In this document: in pieces, positions 44,679-56,399 of the stretch | Layout: every line of letters starts with the position of its first letter | Numbering within the stretch: the first letter of the stretch is position 1 | Assembly (NCBI RefSeq): GCF_040939455.1 | Contig: NC_134109.1 | Location: 57,440,001 to 57,504,000 of the forward strand | Direction of reading: 5' to 3' | From: Microcebus murinus | Lineage: Eukaryota; Chordata; Mammalia; Primates; Cheirogaleidae | Length of the DNA stretch: 64,000 nt | The notes under the pieces: model-generated | What the model was told of the DNA's origin: nothing | Databases searched by the model: none | Seen by the model: only the letters and a program-made list of their open reading frames with translations | Program-made: the position numbers and the translations under genes

Positions 44679-45902
44679 GGTGCTGGGAAAACTGGATAGC
44701 CACATGCAGAAGATTGAAACTGAATCCCCACCTCTCACAAAAATCAGCTCACGACGGATAACAGACTTAAACCTAAGATGTGAAACCTTAAGAATTCTAG
44801 AAGAAAATGTTGGGAAAACTCTTATAGACATCGGCTTAGGCAAAGAATTTATGAAGAAGACCACTAAAGCAATCACAGCAGCAACAAAAATAAATAAATG
44901 AGACCTGATCTAATTAAAAAGCTTCTGTACAGCCAAGGAAACTATCATTAGAGGGAACAGACAACCTACAGAATAGGAGAATATATTTGCATGCTACATG
45001 TCCAATAAAGGGCTGATAACAAGAATCTATATAGAACTTAAGAAAAAAGCAAACAACCCCATCAAAAAGTGGGCAAATGATATGAACCGAAAACTTTCAA
45101 AAGAAGACAGAATAATGGCCAGCAAACATAAAAAAGTGCTCAACATCTCTAATCATTAGGGAAATGCAAATCAAAACTACAATGAGATATCACCTAACTC
45201 CAGTGACAATGGCCTTTATCAAAAAGTTCCAAAACAACAAATGCTGGTGTGGATGTGGAGAGAGAGGAACACTCTTACACTGCTGGTGGGACTGCAAAAT
45301 TAGTATAACCCCTGTGGAAAGTAATTTCGAGATATCTCAAAGAGTTGAAAACAGAAATACCATTTGATCTAGCAATGCCACTACTAGGCATCTACCCAAA
45401 AGAAAAAAAGACATTCTATAATAAAGACATCTGCACTCGAATATTTATGGCAGCACAATTCACAATTGCAAAGCTGTGGAAATAACCAAGTGTCTAAATA
45501 CATAAGTGGATTAATAAAAGGTGGCATATGTATACCATGGAATACTACTCAACTACAAAAAACAATGGTGAACTAGTACCTCATATATTATCCTGGATAG
45601 AGCTTGAGCCCATCCTTTGAAGTAAGATATCACAAGAATAGAAAAACAAGCACCACATGTCCTTGCCATCAAATTGGTACTAACTGATCAACATTAAAGG
45701 GTTCACATGGAAGTAATACTCATTTAGTACAGGTCAGGTGGGAGGGAGGTGGCAGGGGTAGGTAAACTCACAACTAATGGATGCGGTGAGCACTGTATGG
45801 GGGAAGGGCAAGCTTGTAGCCCTGGCTTAGGTGAGGCAAAGGCATTATATGTAACCAAAATGTTTGCACCCTCATAATATTCTGAAGTAAAAAAAATAAA
45901 AA
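44679..45902 (+). mobile_element. 5'-truncated strepsirrhine L1
   Basis: Starts in ORF2 at 'ggtgctgggaaaactggata' and continues through the C-terminal Cys-rich region (45230-45300), a 3'UTR and an A-rich tail. It is flanked by an exact 15-bp duplication, aagaattttgatcat, at 44664-44678 and 45903-45917. Frame broken by several stops. Confidence 0.92.
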
Positions 45903-45919
45903 AAGAATTTTGATCATAT

Positions 45920-46555
45920 GATCAAGAGCAGTATGAGGTAAATTTCCAATATCATCATTTCTTAGCTCTGTATTCAATTGTGTGACATCCTTCTTGTCCT
46001 TAAACAGTGGTCTCTTAAGTTTTCCACTAAACACTACATAAGAATTATTTAAATAATGCCCGTTTAAATCAGTTTTATTATCAGAATCACTAAGCAGCTA
46101 GTGTGGTTCAGCTGAGTGATATGTGTCAAAGTTTCAGATCTCTAATTGCCATATTTTCTAACTTAACATATAGTTAGAGGTTTCAATAGTCTCACTTTTT
46201 AAAAGGTATATGTAATTATATAATTCATAAAATGTTCAAAAGTAGATATTGAAACATTCCCCACAACCGCCTTTAACAATGCAAATACTTTAGGAAAAAA
46301 ATCCATGGGGTAGAAAAACCACTTATTAGGAAATGATTTACTTAAACCCTCTCATTTTTTAAGGTTATAAATAGAGGTTAATAGCAGAACCAGAAATAGA
46401 ACACAATACTCCTGATTACCAGTACAGTAAACAATCATGAAGTCTGCATATTAAGTACTTTGCTAATCTCTTCTCCAACTTCAAACATGCCACTATATCC
46501 TATTGTGCTAACTCCAGAGGTGACACTATTTACTCCAATTTTTAGCTCATTTCCA
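45920..46555. other. Unique intronic sequence
   Basis: No recognised feature. Confidence 0.45.
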
Positions 46556-46571
46556 TTCACTGTTATTTATT

Positions 46572-46863
46572 AGTATCTGAGACAGGGTCTTGCTCTGTCA
46601 CTCAGGCTGGAGTGCAGTAGTGCAATCACAGCTCACCACACCCTTAAACTCCTGGACTCAAGCAATCCTCCTGCCTCAGCCTCCTGAGTAGCTGGAACTA
46701 CAGGCACAAGCCACCAGGCCTGGTTAATTTTTCTCATTTTTTGTAGAGACAAGGTCTTGCTATGTTTCCCAGGCTGGTCTTGAATGCCTGGCTTTAAGTG
46801 ATCCTCCTCCTGCCTTGGTCTCCCAAAGTACTGGGATTACAGGCATGAGCCACTGCACCTGGC
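46572..46863 (-). mobile_element. Old Alu (AluJ-like), minus strand
   Basis: 'gagacagggtcttgctctgt', 'ggctggagtgcagtagtgca' and the end 'gccactgcacctggcc'. It lacks the lemur insertion. A diverged duplication, 'cattcactgttatttatt' against 'cattcaccgtcttttatt', flanks it. Confidence 0.9.
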
Positions 46864-48603
46864 CCATTCACCGTCTTTTATTCTAAAATCTTCGTATTTT
46901 TATTTTTAGTGTCTGGTATAATTTACTTTTTAAGCCACTAGTAATTTAAAATCTGTTTCTTGAACCATTTGTGCATTAATTCAGACTGTGGAGGGTTTAT
47001 CTTTTCCTTGTATTAATATCTTTTTAAGTTGAATGAATCTATCTCAAAAGATACTACTATGGCCTTTAATTTGTTGATAGTTAGATGCCAGGTAGACACT
47101 TTACTTAAATACTGAGATTTCTTGACTCCACCTCTGAAAGTCATTCTTACTGATGTGTACAAAATCACTATCTTACTTGCTTCACTAATGATCTATTCAA
47201 AATTTAATGAGATTTGCCTCTTTTATAGTCTAGAAAACAGGTTAATCATGTAGAATTTATAGTATGCAGAGAATATCTATTAAATTATTGAATTTCAATC
47301 TACCATGCCAACTGTTCTTGAGGACATTTGCTCATGAAAATATTATACGCAAGAAAACACTTAAAGCATCAGCTGGAATGTGGGTTCCTTAAAAAAGTCC
47401 ACTCTGCTTTCTCATGGCATGATACATTCCTTTCACTAAGCTCTCTGGTACTACCTAAGAACATGAGCACACAGAGAAAATTAAATTCTTATTTAAACTC
47501 AAGAAGCAAACATTTCCCAAAATGACAATATTCCCCTCCTTTATACTTGAGTTGTAAACATTTCTCTACATGCCAGTGCCCTTCTATTTAGTTAGAATTT
47601 TAGCCAGCAGTATTTTGTTTATTTGTTCAGGATTGTGTATGTTTTTTCACTACATCTATAGTACACTTCATCACCTGAACACCTGCTGAACTAAACTTGT
47701 CTTGCCAGCAAAAAATTTTGAAATTATGCAATCTGCAATTCAGTCCACGGCAAGCACTTGGGTAGAATTTCTTCTATATCTTTCAACATAAGTTAAAGAA
47801 CTGCCTGAGTAGAAATACTGCCAACTGAAAAGTTAGTGAAGCGAATTTAATCAAGTGAACTTGAGCATCATTTTAGCTAAGGACCTATCAGATACTAATA
47901 TTAAATAAGCACTATTATCATCTAGCAAATTAACCTACAATTTGCTAGATGATTACTAAATTTTTACATTACTCTAAAATTTTATGAATGTATTGAAAGG
48001 ACAATCAATATGACTGTGATATCTAATAAAAATACATTTTTCATTCATCAAAAAGTTTATATAAATGTATATATAGACTTAAAGAAAATGTGAAAAACAT
48101 GGAAGTAGCTATTCAAAAAATCAGCCATGATAACTGAAAAAAAATTCTTAAAGAAAGGAAAACATTTTAATCAGATATGTTTTATGTGAAAATATTTTAG
48201 CTAGGAGACAAGAAGATTTTTTGACATGTACACTTTTACATATAACTGGCAAAAATATAATTGTAAAAAGCATAAATATAAAACTTTATAACCAAGACTA
48301 TACGAAAGATATATTTCACTGAAATAGTTCACGATTAAATAAGAGTATTGAAAGTATTCCAATAAAAGAAATATTAATTTATAAGTTTTTCATTTATGAA
48401 ATAGTTTTATTCAAGTGTTTAAGTCCAAGCCTGTACATTTCCTATTTATTTATTACAAAAATCAACAAGAAATAATCAAAGTTATCTGAATTAAAGGCAA
48501 CTTTTTAAAAAGACCAAATAACAATTTAAAGAAAAACAGACCAAGCAAGATTTCACAAATACACTGAAAGTTTTCTTAAATACTTTAAGTTATAAAGGAT
48601 AAG

Positions 48604-48745
48604 AGTTAACAAATAGGCATTAAAATAAGTTAACATATAGGCATTAAAATAAGCAAACTAAAGTTGTTAAAAGATGGCAATAGGCATTTAAGTTAACATA
48701 TAGGCATTAAAATAAGCAAACTAAAGTTTTTAAAAGATGACAATT
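48604..48745. repeat. Compound tandem repeat, 63-bp and 24-bp periods
   Basis: 'agttaacatataggcattaa' starts at 48628 and again at 48691 (63-bp period, few differences). A partial copy, 'agttaacaaataggcattaa', starts at 48604. This suggests duplication by replication slippage. Confidence 0.85.
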
Positions 48746-49254
48746 AAAATACTGTTTAACCAAAGGAAGAGGGCTTGTTAAACTGACTTCATTTATGTTA
48801 ATCAACATATGCAGTAATCTAAACAAAAATTCTGTATATGAATGTGAAAATTATTTGGTAGTTGTGCCTAACTATGTGAAAAGCATAAGAAAAAAGAATT
48901 CCCTGTTTCCTTTTGGATGCTTCAGAAAACAGCAACACAGCCTAGGGCACACTGCTGAGGATTTTAACTGTTGTATGGAACTACTCAAAATGCTTTTGAT
49001 CCATTTTATCTTGCAAGTTAGTAAAGAAATGTTGCAATAAGAAACACCAACAAAGATCTAAAAAAGTTAAGCTCTGGATTACCATATTGTGTTCTCCTGC
49101 CATTCAATGCTTCATACAAAGGCAGTGGTGTTCAAAGTAAGAAAAAAAAGTGGAGAGAGAGAAAAAAGAGAAACTGGTCTCAGAAAGTGCAAAGCACAAA
49201 GTAAATAATATTCTTCTACATCCCTTCTTTTTCACAGATTGGATGTTAAAAGAG

Positions 49255-49450
49255 TTGCAGCAATTAGGCTTTTGTTAATTACCAGCTGTTGAAACAGATG
49301 TGTTGACTATCCTTATTAGTCAACAGCTGGGTAAGAAGAACAACTGATGCTCCCTAAAACCAACAGCCAGCTGCTATGCAGTAATTATCTCCAATTAATA
49401 ACAGGTGATAAAGGCAACGAGCTTCTATCCCTCTTTCAATAACTTTGGCA
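49255..49450. promoter_or_regulatory. Candidate conserved enhancer with E-box/homeobox cluster
   Basis: Within about 150 bp there are three CAGCTG E-boxes (49283-49288, 49324-49329, 49368-49373), CAGATG (49295-49300), CAGGTG (49402-49407) and several TAATTA/ATTAAT homeodomain cores. Two of the E-boxes sit in a perfect 11-bp inverted repeat (CCAGCTGTTGA at 49282-49292, TCAACAGCTGG at 49320-49330). A nested hairpin, TGTTGACTA/TAGTCAACA, is at 49301-49309 and 49317-49325. It lies in a repeat-poor block of a MIPOL1 intron. In human this neighbourhood is near FOXA1, and developmental enhancers in neighbouring introns would be plausible. Regulatory function is inference. Confidence 0.4.
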
Positions 49451-52039
49451 GTTTCAGTAACTATTGCTTTATCATTACAAAGTAATGGAGAATACACGTA
49501 TTAAGACAAGAAAGGTTGATATACTAGAATCGCATTAACTCTATGGCAGTTTCCATGATGCAATTTCTAGAGAAGGAATCAGACAAGTGCTAAAAGTAGA
49601 AGCAGACATTCTGCAGGCTTTTATTTATCATATTTCAAATGTCACTGCCAACTTACTTCTCTAGTACTAACAATAATGCCTAAGCACTTAAGTTCTTTGA
49701 AAAAGAGAAGCATAACTAAAATCTGTTCTTTCTGATTTCCAGGTGTTTTCACTGATCATGTTTTATATTCAGTTCAGTGAAGCAATATATTTCCTCTTGC
49801 TATGACTAAATATCAGTGTCTTGTTCCCTAGCTTATATTTCCTAAGTTACTGGTAGAAGCAATTTTACCAAACCCAAAAATAATTTATTTCATAGCAGTA
49901 AACATTTCATGTATACAAAGAGATCAGCAAAGCAAACAAGCATTCAAGAAAACAAAAAACAAAAACATTCTATCATTCTATTTTGTAGACATGATTTTAA
50001 AATACATAATATTCAAGTTTCTAATTATGATGATGTTAAAAAATCACAATGGATCACAACAATAAAATAATGATTACATGTTTTAAAATTACTTTTACTA
50101 TTTTCTATCTTAAATCTTCATATTAAAATTTCACTTATGAGAAATGTAAAACAAAGATTTAAACAAGCCAGGCAAACTATCTCTGTCCTACAAAAGAGGT
50201 GTCTACAAGAATTTACAACCATATCTATTCACTAATTAGAGAACACTTAAAGACACTGCCTTTCTGAAAACAAGGATTAGAGCTGGATGAATACACCCCT
50301 TTCACAAACCTTCCTCATGTCTCTGTTGGGTCATCACAAGCAGCTTGTTCTTCTAGCATTAAATAGAAAAGCCTAATAATTATCAGTTCTGAACGCCTCA
50401 GTTAGGCATAAGGACAATTAACAGGGACAGAAACTTTAATAACATGTAAATAAATCATTTCACCAAAAAAAAAAGGTTGTAATAAAAAAAGAACAAACTT
50501 TCTAAAGCAATATTATTTAGGTTGCCACTTGGGTATTATGGATGCCTGATATAAAAAATATTAGCTAGAAAATTCTCTCAGCACATTTTATTTAATTATG
50601 GCTCCTAAAAAGGAATTTCAACATTTATATAATTATGAAACAAGAGAAAAAAACACATTATCAAAAAAGAAAAGATTATCCATCTCTGTGAAAGCAACCT
50701 CCCATGAGAATTTGTAATATTTAAGATTCTGTAATTTACAGGGAATCCCCTGATATATGGAAGCTAACAAAATGTGTAAATAGAGGAACAAAATGTTAGC
50801 TTTTATGTTTGAAAATCTCTATTAGGCCATAGAATTATTCTGTGATTTCTCAATTCTAAGGAAAGACCTAATTTCTCAGCACAGTAGCAGTTAGAACAAA
50901 TATCTTCCACCCTGACATTGGGCAGCCCTCCTCTCCCTTCCCTCTAGGCAGGAATATTGGAAAAGTACACAAGCACTATAGCAGCTGCGCATGCATTTCT
51001 CTTCACTGTGAAAAGAAAGGTGTAGTTACCACCTAACAAACCCACCACATCTTATTAGCTATGGCTACTATTGAAGTTAGAGATCTGCCCTTTCCTCATT
51101 ATATCCAAAGTCAACTAAACAGGGAAAGCAGAGTGAAACCTATTCTGAAACCACAGTTCCTAAGCTCACTGCTGGTTAAAAATAAGCCAGGAAATTTATA
51201 TCCTCTCTCCTCTGCAAAGAACTAATGCCAATATGTAGTGAACATATGTTCGCAGGACACAATTTCTCCTAAATGCTGCCTGTTTTTGAAATTTAAAAAT
51301 AGCTAGTCCTAACCTGAAACATGACTCAAGTATTCAGAGACACTTTCAACAGGCGATACTTGAGATATCTCATTTTCACACCAATTTCAATGCATTTCAA
51401 TTTAAGAATTTCACTGGATAGCTTAATTACTGGATAAACATTTGCATTTTCTCATCCACAACATACGTGCTCACTATTCAGCATGCCTTTACCACCTTGC
51501 TCACTGGCAGATATACAAACATCCTCACAGTTAAGTCTGTCATATCTTTTTCCTATGCTTCAAGTCACTTTGTGCATATATCTATTACAGCATTCATCTG
51601 ATTTTATCTGCATTTTCTGGTACATTTATCTTGTCCAAAGATGGCAAATTCCTTTTCTCTTTTATAACCTCAGCATATCATATATGAGCTTTCATTATTT
51701 TTGAAGAATATAAAAATTAAGTAAAAATTTTAAAAAATTTCTAATTGTTCAAAAGTAAATTTTATAAATTATGTGTTATATAATTAAAACATATAAAGAT
51801 GTGATTTACTTAATCTAGGTTTACCCAGTATGCATATACCTATGAATAGGAAAAGCAATTTTCTTAACTGAAATAATCAACTTGGCTTTACTGAATCTCA
51901 TATTCAAGACAATAATTCCAGTTTTATATCATCTCAAAACTGATATGCCTAATAAAGAAAAAACTTGAAAAGTAAAAATAAGATTTTCTTAACCTCTCTA
52001 TCCACATCTCCTACTCCTACAGTTCATGTAGAATAATTT

Positions 52040-52340
52040 ATTTTTATTTATTTTTTAGAGACAGGGTCTCATTCTGTCACCCAGGCTATAGTGTAGTGGC
52101 ACAGTCATAGCTCACTGAAAGCCCAAACTCCTGGGCTCAAGTGATACTTCTGCCTCAGCCTCCTAGGTAGCTAGGACTATAGGCTCATGCCACCACATCC
52201 AGGTAATTTTTAAATTGCTTTGTAGAGACAAGGTCTAGTTATGTTGCCCAGGCTGGTCTTGAACTCCCAGCCTCAAACAATTCTCCTGCCTTGGCCTCCC
52301 TAAGTGCTAGGATTATAAGCATGAGCCATAGTGCTGAGCC
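52040..52340 (-). mobile_element. Old Alu (AluJ-like), minus strand
   Basis: 'gagacagggtctcattctgt', 'caaggtctagttatgttgcc' and 'catgagccatagtgctgagc'. Both monomers are present and diverged. Confidence 0.88.
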
Positions 52341-52479
52341 AGACTTATCTACACATTTTAAGATATGCTATCTTCCACTGATTCATATGCACTATATTTC
52401 CCTTTTTGGTTATCTCTTTTAATTTTCTTTTGCCTATAATACTTCTTCAAGTAATTTCCCCCAGAAAGGTTAAATAGGT

Positions 52480-53090
52480 ACTTTCTTAGCCTTACTTTTA
52501 AAAAACAGGAGTCTTTGTTTTGCCCTTCTCTATAAATGGTATTTTGGCTAGATATACAATCCTTAGATTATAGTCTTTTCCTCTAAGATTTATAAACATA
52601 GTTGCCCTGTCCTGCTTCCCAGTATTGCAGGTGAGAAATTTCATGCCAGCATGATGTTCTTTCCATTGTAAATAATCAGTTTTATACAATTTTATAATAA
52701 ATTTTATAAAAGTATAACATTGTCTCTTTACCATTAGCATACATATGTTTTACCTATACATTTAGCATATAAACATACATTTATATAAGCAAATATGTAA
52801 GTTAAATATATAAGTTAAATAATTTATTATACTCAGTTATTACTATGGACTTTCATTTTGATAACTTGAATTTTTCTTCAGCTCAAGTGAGTTTTCTTCT
52901 ATTATTTATTTAAGTATGATTTCTCCCACATCTATTCCTTTTGTTCCTAAACCTACTCCTATTTTATGCACAGTAGGTTTTGTCTCTTGTGATTTCACTC
53001 CATTTCCTTGTTTTTGCTTCCTACCTTTGCTGTTCCAAATCATTATTTAGATTTTTGTCCCTGATCATTCTTATTCAAATCATCAATTTT
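52480..53090 (-). repeat. Ancient L1/HAL1-like fragment
   Basis: 'tattttggctagatatacaa', 'ttgcaggtgagaaatttcat' and similar wording to 58590-58740 point to the antisense 5' half of an old L1 or the related HAL1. It probably resumes after the Alu at 53420. Confidence 0.55.
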
Positions 53091-53139
53091 ATACATACAT
53101 ATATGTGTATATATGTATATTTATATATACACACTTTTG

Positions 53140-53418
53140 GGGGAGGGCAGAGTCTTGCCCTGTTGCGTGGGCTAGAGTTCCATGGCATCAGCCTAGCTCA
53201 CAGCAACGTCAAAATCCTGGGCTCAGAGGATCCTCCTGCCTCAGCCTCCAGAGCAGTTGGGACTGTAGGCTCGTACCACCACACCCCTAATTTTTCCTAT
53301 TTTTTGTAGAGACAGGGTCTTATTCTCGCTCAGGCTGGTCTTCTGACCTCAAGCTATCCTCCTGCCTTGGCCTCCCAGAATTCTACGATTACAAGCATGA
53401 GCCACTGTACCTGGACAT
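53140..53418 (-). mobile_element. Alu, minus strand, diverged
   Basis: 'ggcagagtcttgccctgttg', 'catcagcctagctcacagca', 'gggtcttattctcgctcagg' and 'catgagccactgtacctgg'. The 'catcagcctagctcacagca' wording is shared with strepsirrhine Alus, but this copy is older. A TA-rich simple repeat precedes it. Confidence 0.85.
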
Positions 53419-53429
53419 CTATTATATAT

Positions 53430-54570
53430 TTTTAAATGATACTATTTTTTTGATTACTCCTTCAAAATACCTTTGATTCTTCATAAGAAGTATTATTTCA
53501 ATTTTTAAAATTTTCTTCTCTTTAATTAAAAAATATTTAATTGGAACCAAATGTGTGGTAGAATGTGGTCTTTCTTCATAAAGCAATCAAATTCCCTGAA
53601 TTACACATGGGCTCTCAAGCCTATTTATATCAGATAGTATGGGTTCTATAAGCATTTAAAAACTGGTATACCTGGAAAAACAGTGACGAAATGAGTGAGT
53701 AGTAAGTAGTTTCCACGTTAGGCAGATTGGCAAGTTTCTCTACAGCACAATCATTAATTGGAGAAGGGTACCTTCTTTCCAAGATCTAAGAGGTAGTCAG
53801 GGCAAAAATAACCATCACTTCATTGCTTTTTTCTCTTTTATTCCTTCAAACTTTTAAAAATTGTGTTTGTTTTGCTTCTGTTCAAGTGGCAAATAGTCCT
53901 CCTTTTGAGTCATGATATAATGACTCCATAGGGAATTAGTATTGGTGCCAGAGAGTGTTCACTCAGCTTTGTACTATTCTTATTAATGAGCTCCTGTCCC
54001 AGTATATTTGAATATGAACCACATACCTTATGCTTTAAAGTTGGCATCTTCTAAACTAACCTCATCTGCCTAAACAAGTTGAATCAACTTCTTAATTTCA
54101 CTGTCTTTGTCAGTGATATCATTATTTTCCTAATTGCTCAGTCTTGAACAATAGAAGTTGTCTTAAACATCTCCTTCATTTCCCCTATCTAGTGAGTGAG
54201 ACAAGTTTTGCTACTTATTTCAAAATTTATCACCATTCTTTCCTACCTACTCTTAGTGTTATTCAGGGGAGTTCCAATCTTCTTTACTTCATTCACAAAA
54301 TACCTTAAGAACCTCCAAGTAAGTCTTTCCTATATGTGTGCCCCAGTTAATTCCACTAAACCTGTGAGATTACCTTCTCCAGCTCTCTCATATTATCAAG
54401 TCATACATATTGGTATCTACCAAGTCATATATTCCTTCAGGCAAAAATCTTTAGAGCTTGCCCAATTTCTACTTCATCAAGAATACTCTTTGCTTTGTTT
54501 TCAAGAGCCCATTCTACTTTATATCAGAGTTTTCCAGAGGCTGACAAATCATTCTGGGAAATCCCTTCAT
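53430..54570. other. Intronic sequence, possibly old LINE material
   Basis: 54190-54560 has the pyrimidine-rich texture of L2 but no words that I can place firmly. Otherwise no feature recognised. Confidence 0.4.
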
Positions 54571-54590
54571 GAAATATAAAAAGTCCCAGT

Positions 54591-54877
54591 GCTGGCTGGG
54601 CATGGTAGCTTATGCCTGTAATTCTAGCACTTGGGAGGCTGAGGTAGAAGGATTGTTTGAGGACAGGAGTTTGAGACCAGCCTGAGCAACATTTTTTCTC
54701 TACAAAAAATAAAAAAAATTAGCCAGGTATGGTGTCATATGCCTGTAGTCCTAGCTACTCAGGAAGCTGAGGCAGGAGGATTCTTAAGCCCAGGAATCTA
54801 AGGTTGCAGTGAGCTATGATGATGTACTATATACACCCTAGCCTGGGCAAGAGTGAGACTCTGTCTTAAAAAAAAAA
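54591..54877 (+). mobile_element. Alu, plus strand
   Basis: 'ggctgggcatggtagcttat' to 'gagtgagactctgtctt' plus A-tail. A target-site duplication ending aagtcccagt (54581-54590 and 54878-54887) flanks it. Orientation is opposite to most Alus here, that is, antisense to MIPOL1. Confidence 0.93.
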
Positions 54878-55701
54878 AAGTCCCAGTCTTTGGTACAAAG
54901 GTTGGGGGGAAAGTACAAATCCATATGGTAGTACAAAAAATATAGTTAAAAAAATACTGATTATAGTGTCTGATGGATATGGCATAGAGTATCTGTTTTC
55001 TGCAGTTGCTGTTTTTCCTTTGATTGTTAATGTTAACATTATTTGTGGTTCACAAATTATGGATCATCCATTATTACATCATTTTTAGTCATGTGATGTA
55101 AGTGTATAACAGAAGTGCACTGTAAATGAGAAAGTTAACAATCCATCATTTACTTTCTCTGTGGATTAACTATTATGCTTTGTATCAAGATAGTGCTAGT
55201 TTAATTTTTAACATAGTGAATGTTATGACCATACTTTCTAAGAGTTCAGATAATGAAAATGAAAATTATGACAACACAAATGCCAACATGACCCAGACAT
55301 CAACAAAAATGAAGGCTAAATAGAAGAACATAAAACTGGTTTAGAGTGATAAAAAAAAATCAAAACAGAATATACTTCACACTTTGCAGAAAAGAATCTG
55401 GGGTTGGGCATGCTGGAGACAGATGTGAAAGCACACAGGGAGAATGAATCTCACGAGCTTGGGATGAGATGGGCAAGTATTTCTAAGTCAGTCAAAGGTT
55501 TTTTTTCCTTGTCTCCCAAAATAACACCAATAATAGTAGCTGGTGAATTAGCTTGGGCATACCCCAAGAAATATATATTATCATATGGTTTCCTTAATTA
55601 TTTTATGAAACTGAGTGAAATTGCATATCTTCATTCAGAGGTTCAACTAAAATGTCTTATGGATAAACAAAGGAAATTTTGATAAGAGATCTCTTGGCCT
55701 C

Positions 55702-55728
55702 TTAAGTGCTGATTCTGTCAGCACTTAA
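55702..55728. repeat. Perfect 11-bp inverted repeat, 5-nt loop
   Basis: TTAAGTGCTGA (55702-55712), loop ttctg, TCAGCACTTAA (55718-55728). Not part of a repeat that I recognise. Confidence 0.85.
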
Positions 55729-56025
55729 TTGTAATCAGGCTTTTTATAGTATTAATTTATCAAGTGATATGTCAAATGCCAACAAAAACTGCTTCCCTAC
55801 TTATTAAGTACTCTTATTTAAAGAATGGTGTTTTCCTGATTTCTATTAAAGTTTTAATTAAGCTGAAGAAAACATAAAAAAGACTGTTGATATCTTGTTC
55901 AAATAGAAACTAGACTTTTCTCTATACTTTGCTCAAATACAAACTAGACAAATTTATAAAATTGTAAATTTTGGCAGTTTTCATTGTCTATACACTTCAT
56001 ATCAATGAAAATGTAAAGATCTTAC

Positions 56026-56106
56026 CTGCTCAATGTCCTGCACACATGTACATAGGACTTCTAGAAAGGGGTGTGATTTGCTTACCTGTGATACTGAGGT
56101 TTCCAT
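56026..56106 (-). other. Cryptic exon candidate, minus strand
   Basis: On the MIPOL1 strand, an ATG at 56104-56106 opens 27 codons (METSVSQVSKSHPFLEVLCT and on to DIEQ) ending exactly at a near-consensus donor CAG/GTAAGA. A second in-phase donor, CAG/GTAAGC, lies 60 nt earlier (56085/56086). An in-frame TGA is 6 codons upstream of the ATG. There is no strong acceptor, so if real it would more likely be an alternative first exon than an internal one. It is not part of the MIPOL1 protein as I remember it. May be chance. Confidence 0.2.
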
Positions 56107-56399
56107 AATGAAAGTATTTGATCACTTCTCAATGCAAAATTACTTAACAAGGTTTTTTAAAAGTTCTCCAGGTAATTCTCATATGTAGGCGCTTATGGGT
56201 ACCACTGATCCATAGGATTTTAGTCTAAGTAGTTATTTTTTAAACAGTACCTTTGGCAGACCAAATATTTTTAATTTTGATGAATTTGAATCAATCAATT
56301 CTGAGATACTCCTTTCCCCTGTGTTTTTTCCAATTTCTCCTTGGCTGATTCCTCTCCTTTCCTTGATCTCAGTATGTTTGAATGACAAGAGGCTCCATC

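Larger units (their letters stand above)
46870..52030. other. Repeat-poor intronic block
   Basis: About 5.2 kb in which I recognise no Alu, L1, L2, MIR or LTR, the longest such stretch here. It contains a short tandem repeat (48604-48745), the inverted-repeat and E-box cluster (49255-49450) and a GC-richer patch (50900-51180). Absence of insertions over this length can indicate constraint, but old repeats may have been missed by eye. The 81-codon frame at 48795-49040 is unrecognised. Confidence 0.5.
54895..56390. other. Unique intronic sequence
   Basis: No repeat recognised except a MER5-like scrap near 56150-56215 ('ttaaaagttctccaggtaat'). It holds a perfect hairpin at 55702-55728 and a cryptic exon candidate at 56026-56106. 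Confidence 0.45.

Noticed and set aside
48795..49040. 81-codon plus-strand open frame in the repeat-poor block
   Set aside because: No recognisable homology, no splice or promoter context, and a length within chance for this window.
55126..55323. 65-codon plus-strand frame ending in an Asn/Lys-rich tail
   Set aside because: Considered as a transposase remnant, but no motif or terminal repeat supports it.
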